Source: Flavobacterium profundi (GTDB lineage: Bacteria; Bacteroidota; Bacteroidia; Flavobacteriales; Flavobacteriaceae). From it: a stretch of DNA of 64,000 bases. A program made the translations under genes and the position numbers. Below are positions 43,537 through 51,863 of this stretch, one piece after another; position 1 is the stretch's first letter; each line of letters begins with the position of its first letter. The stretch lies in contig NZ_VDCZ01000003.1 of assembly GCF_006491645.1 (NCBI RefSeq), positions 186,001 through 250,000 of the forward strand, given 5' to 3'. The notes below the pieces were generated by a model. The model was not told the origin of the DNA. It searched no databases and was given only the letters and a program-made list of their open reading frames with translations.

Positions 43537-44727
43537 TTATCTTGCTAATAAAGCGGTATCTGTAAAATCGGTAAACAGACCATCCAAACCTAAATTATAA
43601 AAAGCTTGGTATTCTAAAATAGGATTATTATGATAATTACTTAACAACCTTCTACTTTCATTTCTAAAAGTATATGCATGCACTTGTAAACCTTTAGCAT
43701 GTGCTCTTTCAATTAAATCGCTAGGATCTAAAGCTGTTTTATCAGCATCATTTATTTTTCCATCTGCATTCATATCATCAGCAAAGGTATCTTGGTTTGC
43801 ATCTGTTCCTTTGTAAGAGATGATAAAAGGTTTCCAAGGTCCAATTCCGTCTGCATAAGTTTTCACAAAATTCAATCCAGCTTCTGTAGTAAAATAACTG
43901 TAATCTCTTGAATCTCCTTGCAAATGCCAATCATAAGGCTTTCCATAAGAAACGGTTTCTCCATTAGGAACTTCAAAAATTAAATCTCCATTTAAAGCAA
44001 CATCATAACAACTGAGTAATTGAATAATTTTAACGGTAGATTTAGATCGAATATATTGCAGATTACTCACTTCAAAAGATTGCACAAATACTGGAGCTGA
44101 TTTATCATTCCAACCCGCAGTTGTTAATACTTCCAACAATTTATCAGAGATTGGTAAATTAAGCGCTTCATGAAAAGCAGGGTGTTTGGTTTCGGGATAA
44201 ATACCAATCGTTTTTCCTAACTGTGCTGATTTTTCCTTCACCAAAGCAATCACTTCATTAAAGGTAGGGATTTCATACAAATTATTGTATGCTTGGGAGC
44301 GTTCTGAAAAAGCTTGTTTGGCACGCAATTGTTTAATTTCTGCCAAAGTAAAATCGGAAACAAACCAATCTTCAACAAGTACACCGTCAATATCTTTGGT
44401 CGTTTTTTTTGAAGCAAATGCTGCAATTTCTGCAACATTGGTAGTTCCAGATAACATAGGTAAATGTCTAACTACTAATACCCCATCTTGGGTTATAACT
44501 AAATCGGGTTCGATAAAATCGGCACCTAATTCAATTGCTTTGGTGTAAGCGGCTAAAGTATGTTCTGGTAAATATCCTGAAGCGCCACGATGAGCCACAA
44601 TTAAAGGATTTTTTCCCGTTAAAGTAGGATACTTAGAAGTAGGCGTTACTTCTGAAGCGCTGTCATCTTGGTTACATCCCATAACCAATACTGCAGTAAT
44701 TGCAAAGAATGTGTTTTTAAAAATCAT
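43537..44727 (-). CDS. glpQ: Glycerophosphodiester phosphodiesterase, GlpQ type, lipoprotein
   Basis: A 396-residue enzyme that cleaves glycerophosphodiesters to glycerol-3-phosphate and alcohol. It has a lipobox (VLVMGC, Cys18). The catalytic stretch VAHRGASGYLPEHTLAAY carries the first histidine-arginine pair, and GADFIEPDLVITQDGVLVVRH the metal-binding glutamate/aspartate and second histidine. PEHT rather than PENT, and the long insertion in the barrel, are typical of periplasmic GlpQ. Nine codons more are open upstream, but the ATG at 44727 directly precedes the signal sequence. Confidence 0.92.
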   Translation of the reverse strand: MIFKNTFFAITAVLVMGCNQDDSASEVTPTSKYPTLTGKNPLIVAHRGASGYLPEHTLAAYTKAIELGADFIEPDLVITQDGVLVVRHLPMLSGTTNVAEIAAFASKKTTKDIDGVLVEDWFVSDFTLAEIKQLRAKQAFSERSQAYNNLYEIPTFNEVIALVKEKSAQLGKTIGIYPETKHPAFHEALNLPISDKLLEVLTTAGWNDKSAPVFVQSFEVSNLQYIRSKSTVKIIQLLSCYDVALNGDLIFEVPNGETVSYGKPYDWHLQGDSRDYSYFTTEAGLNFVKTYADGIGPWKPFIISYKGTDANQDTFADDMNADGKINDADKTALDPSDLIERAHAKGLQVHAYTFRNESRRLLSNYHNNPILEYQAFYNLGLDGLFTDFTDTALLAR

Positions 44728-44854
44728 GTTATAATTTGTTTGTTTGAAATGCAAAACAGCATCTTTTTTTCAAATAACAGATTACCCGATTGTTAAAAAT
44801 AGATTATTAAATCATTGGGAGTTATCTAAGATTTATAAAAAAATTTAACTTTAT

Positions 44855-47443
44855 TTAAAAATTATATTCAACGTTTAAAAGAAAAAAACGCTGGGTTAAA
44901 TTTATTTCTGAATTATAGGTCGAAAAATCAGTATTATCAAACTCTTTATAAGAATTAATATTCAATAAATTATTAGCTAAAAAAATAAAATTTAATTTTT
45001 TAGTTATGGCATAATAGCATTCAAAATCAAGAAAATTATAATTATTATTTTTATTATCTAGATTAGGGATATAAGAATCCCACTTTATGTTGCCATTTAT
45101 TTTTTTGTTTATTTTATACCTAACTTTAAATGTGTTTTTGAAAGAATTTACTTGATTTTTAATTATATATTTTGAGACTACTGTACTATAATCAATAGTT
45201 TCTTCAAAATTTACTTTTGAATTAAAACCAGTTCTAAAATCCAAGGAATTTTTAAAAACATAATTAGTATTTTTTCTAATATCATTGCTATTTACAAAAT
45301 TAGGATATTTATTTTCTACATAAGAACTTGAAACAATTATAGTTGAAGACAACTTCTCTATAAAACTTGAATATCTGATATTATTCGTAAAAACAGAATT
45401 TTCAGCATGATAAAAGCTTTTATTAATTCTAATAAATTCTTCATCGATACTATAGCTTGACAAGTACTGACCGTTACTTTTTTCATACCTTGATGAAACA
45501 CTTAAAGTTTTATTTTTAAATAAATTATTGTAGAAGTAGAATACTCCAAAACCATTTGTCCTTTTAAAATCAAAAGAAGGTATATTCTGAATTGTAGTTC
45601 TATTATTTATAAAGACTCTGTCTGAAAATATATTTTCTTCACTAATAGGCTTTTGGGTATAGGAATAAAACGTTCGAAAGGTAGATTTCCTAAAGCTATA
45701 AATTAAATCAAGGCTTGGCTCAACAATAACAACATTTTTTTTTAAATCGCTATAATTATTTTTATCCGACAAACTAAAATCATAATCCGTCAAAGAAATA
45801 CTTGGTGCAATTACAAATTGTTTTATATTAATTTTAATTCTAGAATGATTGTAGAAAAAATTATTACGAAATAAAATATCGTTGTTATCTATTGAATTTT
45901 CAGACGCATATGGTGTTTTTTCTAAGTTTCCACCTATCTGAGAAGTATAACTTATTTTATTTGTTTTACCAATTAAATTATAATTAAATAAAAAAATTGA
46001 CTTTCTAAAACTACTTTTTTGTGTAAAAGACTCATCTATACTATTACTTGTAAAATATTGAGGTATTTTATTAAAAGTATAATATATATTGCCTTGTAAA
46101 GCATTATTGTTAGACACTTTCCAAGTATGTACAATTTTATTGATAGAAAAATAGCTGTTAGTAGTATTGTTATTATTAAATTCATTATTATTGTTTTTAA
46201 CGTAAGTACTAAACAATTTTGTCTTTTCAATATATTGCTTACTATACACTTCAAATAGAGTAGATTTTGTTGTATTTAATCTAAACTCTAACTCTCCTGT
46301 AAAAACTTTTGGTTTCTTAATGAATGAATACGTATCATTAGTTTCAATTGTCGTATTATTAATGAAATTTTTTGTTGAAATATCTTGTTTAGAATTTATC
46401 TTATCATCAATAAAATTGAAATTCGTCTTAAAAGTAGTCTTTTGATTTACTTTAAATAAATTATTATGACTCACAAATAATTGATTATTTCTGTTGTATC
46501 TAATGGGATCTAATTGTGGGCTAACAATATCTGAAGTAATTATTTTTTGTGTTTGAAAATCTTCATCTGATTTTCGATCTAAACTTTTACTGCTTTGCTT
46601 CTCATAAAAATAAGCATCACTTCTACCAATATTATTCAAATTTAAAGTGGTGAATGATTTTACTTTAGAAGAAATCTGCATTACATAAGAATTACTATAA
46701 AAGGCTCCATTAAGATCATTTTTGAAACCCAATCCATTTTCTAAACTTCCAGAAAAATCTGACTTTCCTTTTTTTAATTTTAGATTTAGAGCAACTTTGC
46801 CCTCGCTTTCAATACCTTTTAATAATTTATTATTGGTATAATTATCTATGGCTTCTATTTGCTCCACCATATCGATATTGATATTCTTTGTACCTAACTT
46901 GTAATTACTATTAAATAAATTATCGCCATCTAGAGTAACAGTTTCTATAGATTTACCTTTATATTTAATAGAACCATTTGCATCAACTTCAACACCTGGT
47001 AATTTTTTGATTACATCTTCTACCTTTTTTTCTGAACCATCAGTGTATTTACTAATATCAAAGACAATAGTATCTTTTTTAATTTTATAAGGTAATTCCT
47101 TTCCTTCTACTATTACTTCTTTTAGTTCAACTTCTTTTGATTTTAATACTACATTAAAAAAATATTCTTCTTCTGGATTAGGATTTATTATATTAATTTC
47201 TTCACTAGCATAATTAGTAGATTGTATTTCCAATAGTATACTTACATATTTCTTCTTTATTACATAAGTTCCATCTCCTTGAAAAACTCTATAAAATTCC
47301 CCAATTTCGTTAGACGATTTTTCCTTTAAAAGCACATTCGCCACTGGAATATTATTACCTTGATCATCTTTAATAATCAATTTAAGCGTTTGACTATACG
47401 ATAAACAGGTAAGCAAAAGGCAAAAAATAATTTTTTTAATCAT
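44855..47443 (-). CDS. TonB-receptor-like outer membrane barrel, last gene of the GLPGLI cluster
   Basis: An 862-residue outer membrane protein. A signal peptide (ending CLSYSQ) is followed by a carboxypeptidase-regulatory-like domain (about 20-100: LIIKDDQGNNIPVANVLLKE), a short plug-like part (about 140-180: VEDVIKKLPGVEVDANGSIK, then TVTLDGDNLF) and a long beta-barrel ending in FLLNVEYNF. The final aromatic residue is typical of barrels. It belongs with the shortened TonB-dependent-receptor-like proteins of Bacteroidota that are encoded next to GLPGLI genes. The start is 8 bp after a GLPGLI gene. The cargo is unknown. Confidence 0.83.
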   Translation of the reverse strand: MIKKIIFCLLLTCLSYSQTLKLIIKDDQGNNIPVANVLLKEKSSNEIGEFYRVFQGDGTYVIKKKYVSILLEIQSTNYASEEINIINPNPEEEYFFNVVLKSKEVELKEVIVEGKELPYKIKKDTIVFDISKYTDGSEKKVEDVIKKLPGVEVDANGSIKYKGKSIETVTLDGDNLFNSNYKLGTKNINIDMVEQIEAIDNYTNNKLLKGIESEGKVALNLKLKKGKSDFSGSLENGLGFKNDLNGAFYSNSYVMQISSKVKSFTTLNLNNIGRSDAYFYEKQSSKSLDRKSDEDFQTQKIITSDIVSPQLDPIRYNRNNQLFVSHNNLFKVNQKTTFKTNFNFIDDKINSKQDISTKNFINNTTIETNDTYSFIKKPKVFTGELEFRLNTTKSTLFEVYSKQYIEKTKLFSTYVKNNNNEFNNNNTTNSYFSINKIVHTWKVSNNNALQGNIYYTFNKIPQYFTSNSIDESFTQKSSFRKSIFLFNYNLIGKTNKISYTSQIGGNLEKTPYASENSIDNNDILFRNNFFYNHSRIKINIKQFVIAPSISLTDYDFSLSDKNNYSDLKKNVVIVEPSLDLIYSFRKSTFRTFYSYTQKPISEENIFSDRVFINNRTTIQNIPSFDFKRTNGFGVFYFYNNLFKNKTLSVSSRYEKSNGQYLSSYSIDEEFIRINKSFYHAENSVFTNNIRYSSFIEKLSSTIIVSSSYVENKYPNFVNSNDIRKNTNYVFKNSLDFRTGFNSKVNFEETIDYSTVVSKYIIKNQVNSFKNTFKVRYKINKKINGNIKWDSYIPNLDNKNNNYNFLDFECYYAITKKLNFIFLANNLLNINSYKEFDNTDFSTYNSEINLTQRFFLLNVEYNF

Positions 47444-47451
47444 TTCTAGTT

Positions 47452-48249
47452 TTATTCATATACTCTTTCTCCTACTTCATAGTCCTCTATAGACTCAGGT
47501 TTACTCATTGCTATTTTATCTGGAGGATTAGGTCTACTCTTCATTTTAGAAACATGTTTTTTATCTTGCTCTAATATTTTGTCTTTAATTTGAGAGAAAG
47601 TAATTACTTTTTTATTCAAAAATGGATTGCTAATTTTTTGAGTTTCTTTTTTGAATACAATTTTAGTAGGTTCAATTAACAAAAAACCGTCTGTAGATTC
47701 TACTTTTAAAATAAACCCGGGCAATCCATCAAATTTCCAAGGACCTCCCTGATTGGCAATTTCATTTGTATAATAAGCCCAATATTCTCTACCTCTAAAA
47801 AAGGTCTTTGCTTTTTTACAGTTATAATTAGCAATATTAACTACATCAGAATCTATAATTTCCCACTTCATCAAATTAAATAAGGAATCTTTTATATTTA
47901 ATAATTCTAAATTCATCCCAAGTTGTAGATTATTTATTTGAGAGTCATTTAAAAAATCCTTGTAGCAAATTTCTTTAAATAAAGTTTCTACCGTATTATT
48001 CCCTACAAAATAAAAAATGATAGAATCTTTATCAACTTTGTTAGTAATTTCATTCTTATATTTAAATTGGTTTTCGTCTTTAATATCTATTATTTTAAAA
48101 ACAGAAAATTCATCATTTTGATATAGCTTAAATTTTTTATTGGTACTTGCCAAATCATTCTCTCTATTAATATAAAAATTAAAATCCACCTCAATTTTTT
48201 GAGAAAAAGCAAAATTGATAAATAAAACTAAAAACAATATTCTATTCAT
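47452..48249 (-). CDS. GLPGLI family protein (copy 1)
   Basis: A 265-residue exported protein with a signal peptide (ending NFAFSQ). The family motif is GGPWKFDGLPGFILKVES, with GLPGFI at residues 175-180. NCKKAKTFFRGREYWAYYTNEI just before it and a C-terminus PNPPDKIAMSKPESIEDYEVGERVYE (read in two parts) are shared with the next gene. GLPGLI proteins are widespread in Bacteroidota, of unknown function, usually beside an outer membrane barrel, as here. The downstream barrel gene is 8 bp away, the upstream paralogue 6 bp. Confidence 0.92.
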   Translation of the reverse strand: MNRILFLVLFINFAFSQKIEVDFNFYINRENDLASTNKKFKLYQNDEFSVFKIIDIKDENQFKYKNEITNKVDKDSIIFYFVGNNTVETLFKEICYKDFLNDSQINNLQLGMNLELLNIKDSLFNLMKWEIIDSDVVNIANYNCKKAKTFFRGREYWAYYTNEIANQGGPWKFDGLPGFILKVESTDGFLLIEPTKIVFKKETQKISNPFLNKKVITFSQIKDKILEQDKKHVSKMKSRPNPPDKIAMSKPESIEDYEVGERVYE

Positions 48250-48255
48250 AAAACT

Positions 48256-49047
48256 TTATTCATAAACTCTTTCACCCAATCCAGTATCTTCAATCATATC
48301 AGGTTTTCCAACAACTATTCTCTCTGGAGGATTAGGCAACGACTTGGTTCTAGCAAGATATTTTTTGTCTTTTTCCAACAAAAGCTTTGACAAATCAGTG
48401 AAAAGTGTTGTTTTTTTATTTATAAAAGGATTAGGAATTTCATTAGAAGTAGTCCTAATTATTTCAACAGGTTCGATTAACAAATAGCCATCTAACGATT
48501 CAACTTTTAAAATAAAGCCAGGTAATCCATCAAATTTCCATGGACCTCCATAGTTTGCTATTTCATTTGAAAAATAAGCAATGTAATCTCTACCTCTAAA
48601 ATTTGTTTTCGCTATTTTGCAATTAAATCCTCCAATCAACGTGTCTTTATTATTAATTATTTCCCAATTAAAAATATCGATTTTATCTTCAATATATATT
48701 TTTGGAGATTTCATCTCTAATCTTAAATCAGCTATAAGGAAATTCTTTTCAAAATTTTTATAAATCTGTTCTTTTTCAAAAAACAAAAAAGATTCACCAT
48801 TCATTAAAAATATAACAAGAGAATCATTTTCTTTATATACACTTGCATATTCTTTATTTTTTATTTGACTAATATTTCTTATATCATCAAAAACAAAAGT
48901 GGATGCTCTTTCATTTTGAATTAATTTAAAATTTTTAATTGTAGAGACTAAATCATACGACTTATTTTGATGAAATTTAAATTTAACCTCTAAATTTTGA
49001 CAAAAAACTAAATTTGAAATAAAGACTAAAAAAAATATTTTTTTCAT
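48256..49047 (-). CDS. GLPGLI family protein (copy 2)
   Basis: A 263-residue exported paralogue of the previous gene. The signal peptide is MKKIFFLVFISNLVFCQ; GLPGFI is at residues 174-179, and the C-terminus again ends GERVYE. Much of the length aligns with copy 1 by eye (NCKIAKTNFRGRDYIAYFSNEI; LPNPPERIV), so they arose by tandem duplication. The frame is open 13 codons further upstream, but that part overlaps a terminator-like hairpin and lacks a signal sequence, so the ATG at 49047 is chosen. Confidence 0.92.
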   Translation of the reverse strand: MKKIFFLVFISNLVFCQNLEVKFKFHQNKSYDLVSTIKNFKLIQNERASTFVFDDIRNISQIKNKEYASVYKENDSLVIFLMNGESFLFFEKEQIYKNFEKNFLIADLRLEMKSPKIYIEDKIDIFNWEIINNKDTLIGGFNCKIAKTNFRGRDYIAYFSNEIANYGGPWKFDGLPGFILKVESLDGYLLIEPVEIIRTTSNEIPNPFINKKTTLFTDLSKLLLEKDKKYLARTKSLPNPPERIVVGKPDMIEDTGLGERVYE

Positions 49048-49063
49048 AATTGGAATATAAAAA

Positions 49064-49095
49064 CTCCTCCTTTTAAATAATTTCAAAAAGAGGAG
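49064..49095 (-). terminator. Intercistronic terminator/attenuator in the GLPGLI cluster
   Basis: Inverted repeat CTCCTCCTTTT (49064-49074) / AAAAAGAGGAG (49085-49095), one mismatch, 10-nt loop. On the minus strand it ends in TTTTTATATT, the form of a rho-independent terminator. It sits between the Cys-rich peptide gene and the first GLPGLI gene. Confidence 0.72.
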
Positions 49096-49110
49096 CTGTA
49101 TTGTTTTTTA

Positions 49111-49398
49111 TTATAATTCTATTTGAAGAGTTTTAACAGCATCTGCTAAACAAGCGTTATTAGATCCTCCCCAACAAAAGAAACATGAATATGTATGTGT
49201 ATACCATGAATCTGTAAAACCATCATAAACTGTACACGTTACAGTTTTAAATTCTTCATTTTCTTTTACGGGCTCATTCTGAACAGTAACCATTTCTTTT
49301 TTCACTGTTTCTTTTACTGGTTCTCCAGTTTTAATTTCAGTTGCATTTGCAAAAGAAATCATAGCAACAGCCATAAGGCTAAATACAATTTTTTTCAT
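49111..49398 (-). CDS. Small secreted Cys-rich protein, first gene of the GLPGLI cluster
   Basis: A 95-residue protein with a Sec signal peptide (MKKIVFSLMAVAMISFANA, cleavage expected near residue 19). A charged spacer rich in K, E and V (about 20-50) precedes a C-terminal aromatic part with four cysteines: C55, C72, C75 and C83 (VTCTVYDGF, YSCFFCWGG, NACLAD). I do not recognise the family. It leads the minus-strand cluster with two GLPGLI proteins and a receptor-like barrel, and may be the cargo or ligand of that system (inference). A hairpin separates it from the GLPGLI genes. Confidence 0.75.
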   Translation of the reverse strand: MKKIVFSLMAVAMISFANATEIKTGEPVKETVKKEMVTVQNEPVKENEEFKTVTCTVYDGFTDSWYTHTYSCFFCWGGSNNACLADAVKTLQIEL

Positions 49399-49459
49399 TC
49401 TAAAAAAGTTTTAATTAATAAGTTACAAACCTGAAAAAAAAACTTTTCATAGACAAATA

Positions 49460-49467
49460 CAAAACTA
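49460..49467 (-). promoter_or_regulatory. -7 box (TAGTTTTG) for the Cys-rich peptide gene
   Basis: On the minus strand TAGTTTTG is a full TAnnTTTG match, 61 bp before the ATG. No well-spaced -33 TTG was found. Confidence 0.4.
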
Positions 49468-49556
49468 GCTGTTTAACGACAAAACTTGTTTTTCAAAGAA
49501 TTCTTAACAAACAAATCATTTAACACTTTATTGAATTACAAATACAATACCAAATA

Positions 49557-50570
49557 TTAACTTCTAATTTTTTGTTCCCATTTCCAGGCACTTGCTAAAG
49601 CTTCTTCAAGAGAGAATTCCGCTTTCCAACCTAAAACAGAATTGGCTCTATCTGTATTAGCATAAGCCGCTACAACATCACCTTCTCTTCTACCTACAAT
49701 TTTATAATTTAATTTTTCTCCACTTACCTTTTCAAAAGCAGTTATTACCTCTAATACTGAACTTCCAGTTCCGGTCCCTAAATTAAAAATCTCTACTTTA
49801 TCTTTATTTTTATGCTGCAATAAGCGTTGTAACGCTACCACATGTGCTTTTGCCAAATCAACCACATGAATATAATCTCGAATAGCTGTTCCGTCTGGAG
49901 TAGGATAATCAGCACCATATACAGAAAGTTGTTCTCTTAAACCAATGGCAGTTTGAGTTATATAAGGTACTAAGTTTTGGGGCACACCTATTGGCAACTC
50001 CCCAATAGCAGCACTTGGATGTGCTCCAATAGGATTGAAATAGCGTAAAAGAATAGCATCAATTTCTGAAACTTTTGTAACATCTTCAATTATTTCTTCT
50101 CCGATTTGCTTGGTATTTCCATAAGGAGACATTGCTTTTTGTACAGAAGCGTTTTCAGTTATTGGCATTTGTTCTGCTTGACCATATACTGTACATGATG
50201 AACTAAAAATAAAGTGCGCTTTAGGTAGCTTTTGTAATTCTTGCAACAAATACACTAAAGTGGTTACATTATTTTCATAATATAATAATGGATTCTCAAC
50301 ACTTTCACCTACAGCTTTTGATGCTGCAAAATGAATGACACCTAAAATATCATTATATTTTTGAAACAATTCCTGAACCGATTTCTTATCCCGTAAATCT
50401 ATTTTCTCAAAAAGCGGTTTTTTAGCTGTAATAGAAAAAATACCGTCTACAACTTGTTCCGAAGAATTAGACAAATTATCTACAACAACAACTTCAAATC
50501 CTTCATTTTGTAATTCAACAACGGTATGAGAACCTATAAAACCTAAACCTCCTGTAACTAATATCTTCAT
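49557..50570 (-). CDS. galE: UDP-glucose 4-epimerase
   Basis: A 337-residue short-chain dehydrogenase-type enzyme that interconverts UDP-glucose and UDP-galactose for surface polysaccharides and galactose use. The NAD motif is GGLGFIGSHTVVEL, followed by SSSCTVYGQ with the catalytic serine region, SPYGNTKQIGEEI with the Tyr-x-x-x-Lys pair, LLRYFNPIGAHPSA and RDYIHVVDLAKAHV. All fit GalE rather than generic epimerases. It lies 72 bp after a sugar aminotransferase gene, the gap being filled by an 8-bp repeat. Confidence 0.95.
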   Translation of the reverse strand: MKILVTGGLGFIGSHTVVELQNEGFEVVVVDNLSNSSEQVVDGIFSITAKKPLFEKIDLRDKKSVQELFQKYNDILGVIHFAASKAVGESVENPLLYYENNVTTLVYLLQELQKLPKAHFIFSSSCTVYGQAEQMPITENASVQKAMSPYGNTKQIGEEIIEDVTKVSEIDAILLRYFNPIGAHPSAAIGELPIGVPQNLVPYITQTAIGLREQLSVYGADYPTPDGTAIRDYIHVVDLAKAHVVALQRLLQHKNKDKVEIFNLGTGTGSSVLEVITAFEKVSGEKLNYKIVGRREGDVVAAYANTDRANSVLGWKAEFSLEEALASAWKWEQKIRS

Positions 50571-50575
50571 TTTTA

Positions 50576-50631
50576 ATTATTCGATTATTCGATTGCTGGA
50601 TTGTTAGATTTTCTTACTAATCTATTAATCC
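50576..50631. repeat. Degenerate 8-bp tandem repeat
   Basis: Seven 8-bp units read ATTATTCG, ATTATTCG, ATTGCTGG, ATTGTTAG, ATTTTCTT, ACTAATCT, ATTAATCC. The first two are identical and the rest keep an A-T-rich 5' half. It fills most of the gap between galE and the upstream aminotransferase gene on the same strand. Confidence 0.65.
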
Positions 50632-50642
50632 AAAAAACATAA

Positions 50643-51776
50643 TTACACAAATTCTAAAACGACATCCGTAATAAACTTAATTTGTTCATCATCTAATTCG
50701 GTATGCATGGGTAACGCAATCACTTCTTCACATAATTGATTCGTTACTGGAAAATCTTCTTCTTTATAACGGGAATCAGCATACGCTTTTTGTTTATGTA
50801 AAGGAATAGGATAATAAATAGCACAAGGAATTTGTTTGTTTTGTAAGTGAGCCAATAATCCATCTCTTTTTCCATTTGTAATGCGAATTACATATTGATG
50901 GAATACATGGCAATCACAAGTATCACAAATAACTGGTACTATAATATGTTCATTTACACCTAAAGCTGCAGAATATTTTCTTGCCGCATCCTGACGTGCT
51001 TTATTATAAGCATCTAAATGCGGTAGTTTTGCTTTTAAGACTCCAGCTTGAATACTATCTAAACGAGAATTCACACCAACCACATCATGATGATAACGCT
51101 CATACATTCCATGGTTTACAATACCTCTCAGTGTATGTGCTAATGCATCATCATTGGTAAAAATAGCTCCTCCATCTCCATAACAACCTAAGTTTTTTGA
51201 TGGAAAAAAAGAAGTGGCACCCACATGACCAATCGTTCCTACTTTTATTTTTTCTCCTTTTGCATTGGTATAATCCGCTCCAATGGCTTGTGCATTGTCT
51301 TCAATTACATATAAATTATGCGCGTTTGCAATTTCCATAATAGCATCCATATTGGCTGCACGTCCAAATAAATGAACGGGTACAATCGCTTTGGTTTTAG
51401 GGGTAATTGCTTTTTTAATTCCTTCTAAAGAGATGTTCATATTTGTCATATCTACATCTACTAAAACAGGTGTTAATTGTAACAAAGCAATTACTTCAAC
51501 AGTAGCAGCAAAAGTAAAATCAGCAGTAATTACCTCATCACCAGGCTTTAAATCTAAACCCATCATGGCAATTTGTAAAGCATCTGTACCATTTGCACAC
51601 GGGATAACATGCTTTACTCCTAAGTATTTTTCTAAATCTGCTTGAAATTGGTGAACCAAAGGTCCATTTATATAAGTATTAGTGTCTAAAACTTCCTGAA
51701 TAGAAGCATCAACTTCCACTTTTATTTTTTCGTATTGACTTTTCAAGTCAACCATTTGTAATTTTTTCATTCGCAT
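50643..51776 (-). CDS. DegT/DnrJ/EryC1/StrS-family sugar aminotransferase
   Basis: A 377-residue PLP enzyme that aminates keto-sugars bound to nucleotides. Features are QMVDLKSQYEKIK at the start, HVIPCANGTDALQIAMMGLDL, GDEVITADFTFAATVE, VIEDNAQAIGADY and the PLP lysine in FFPSKNLGCYGDGGAI. The C-terminal CHVFHQYVIRI and PCAIYYPIPLHKQKAY are typical. The exact sugar cannot be told. With galE and waaA nearby it points to cell-surface glycan synthesis. An alternative ATG at 51770 (MKKLQ) is equally plausible as start. Confidence 0.9.
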   Translation of the reverse strand: MRMKKLQMVDLKSQYEKIKVEVDASIQEVLDTNTYINGPLVHQFQADLEKYLGVKHVIPCANGTDALQIAMMGLDLKPGDEVITADFTFAATVEVIALLQLTPVLVDVDMTNMNISLEGIKKAITPKTKAIVPVHLFGRAANMDAIMEIANAHNLYVIEDNAQAIGADYTNAKGEKIKVGTIGHVGATSFFPSKNLGCYGDGGAIFTNDDALAHTLRGIVNHGMYERYHHDVVGVNSRLDSIQAGVLKAKLPHLDAYNKARQDAARKYSAALGVNEHIIVPVICDTCDCHVFHQYVIRITNGKRDGLLAHLQNKQIPCAIYYPIPLHKQKAYADSRYKEEDFPVTNQLCEEVIALPMHTELDDEQIKFITDVVLEFV

Positions 51777-51789
51777 AAATTTGGTAACA

Positions 51790-51797
51790 CAAAAGTA
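51790..51797 (-). promoter_or_regulatory. -7 box (TACTTTTG) for the sugar aminotransferase gene
   Basis: On the minus strand TACTTTTG lies 14 bp before the ATG at 51776, predicting a leader of about 10 nt. Confidence 0.5.
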
Positions 51798-51863
51798 AGA
51801 AATTATATGCTACTTTTTCGGTTAACCAAAAAGAAACGTATTTTAGCCGTAAAATTGATATTC

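Noticed and set aside
44855..44900. Frameshift or truncation at the end of the GLPGLI-cluster barrel gene
   Set aside because: The C-terminus ends in VEYNF with a terminal aromatic residue, as expected for an intact outer membrane barrel.
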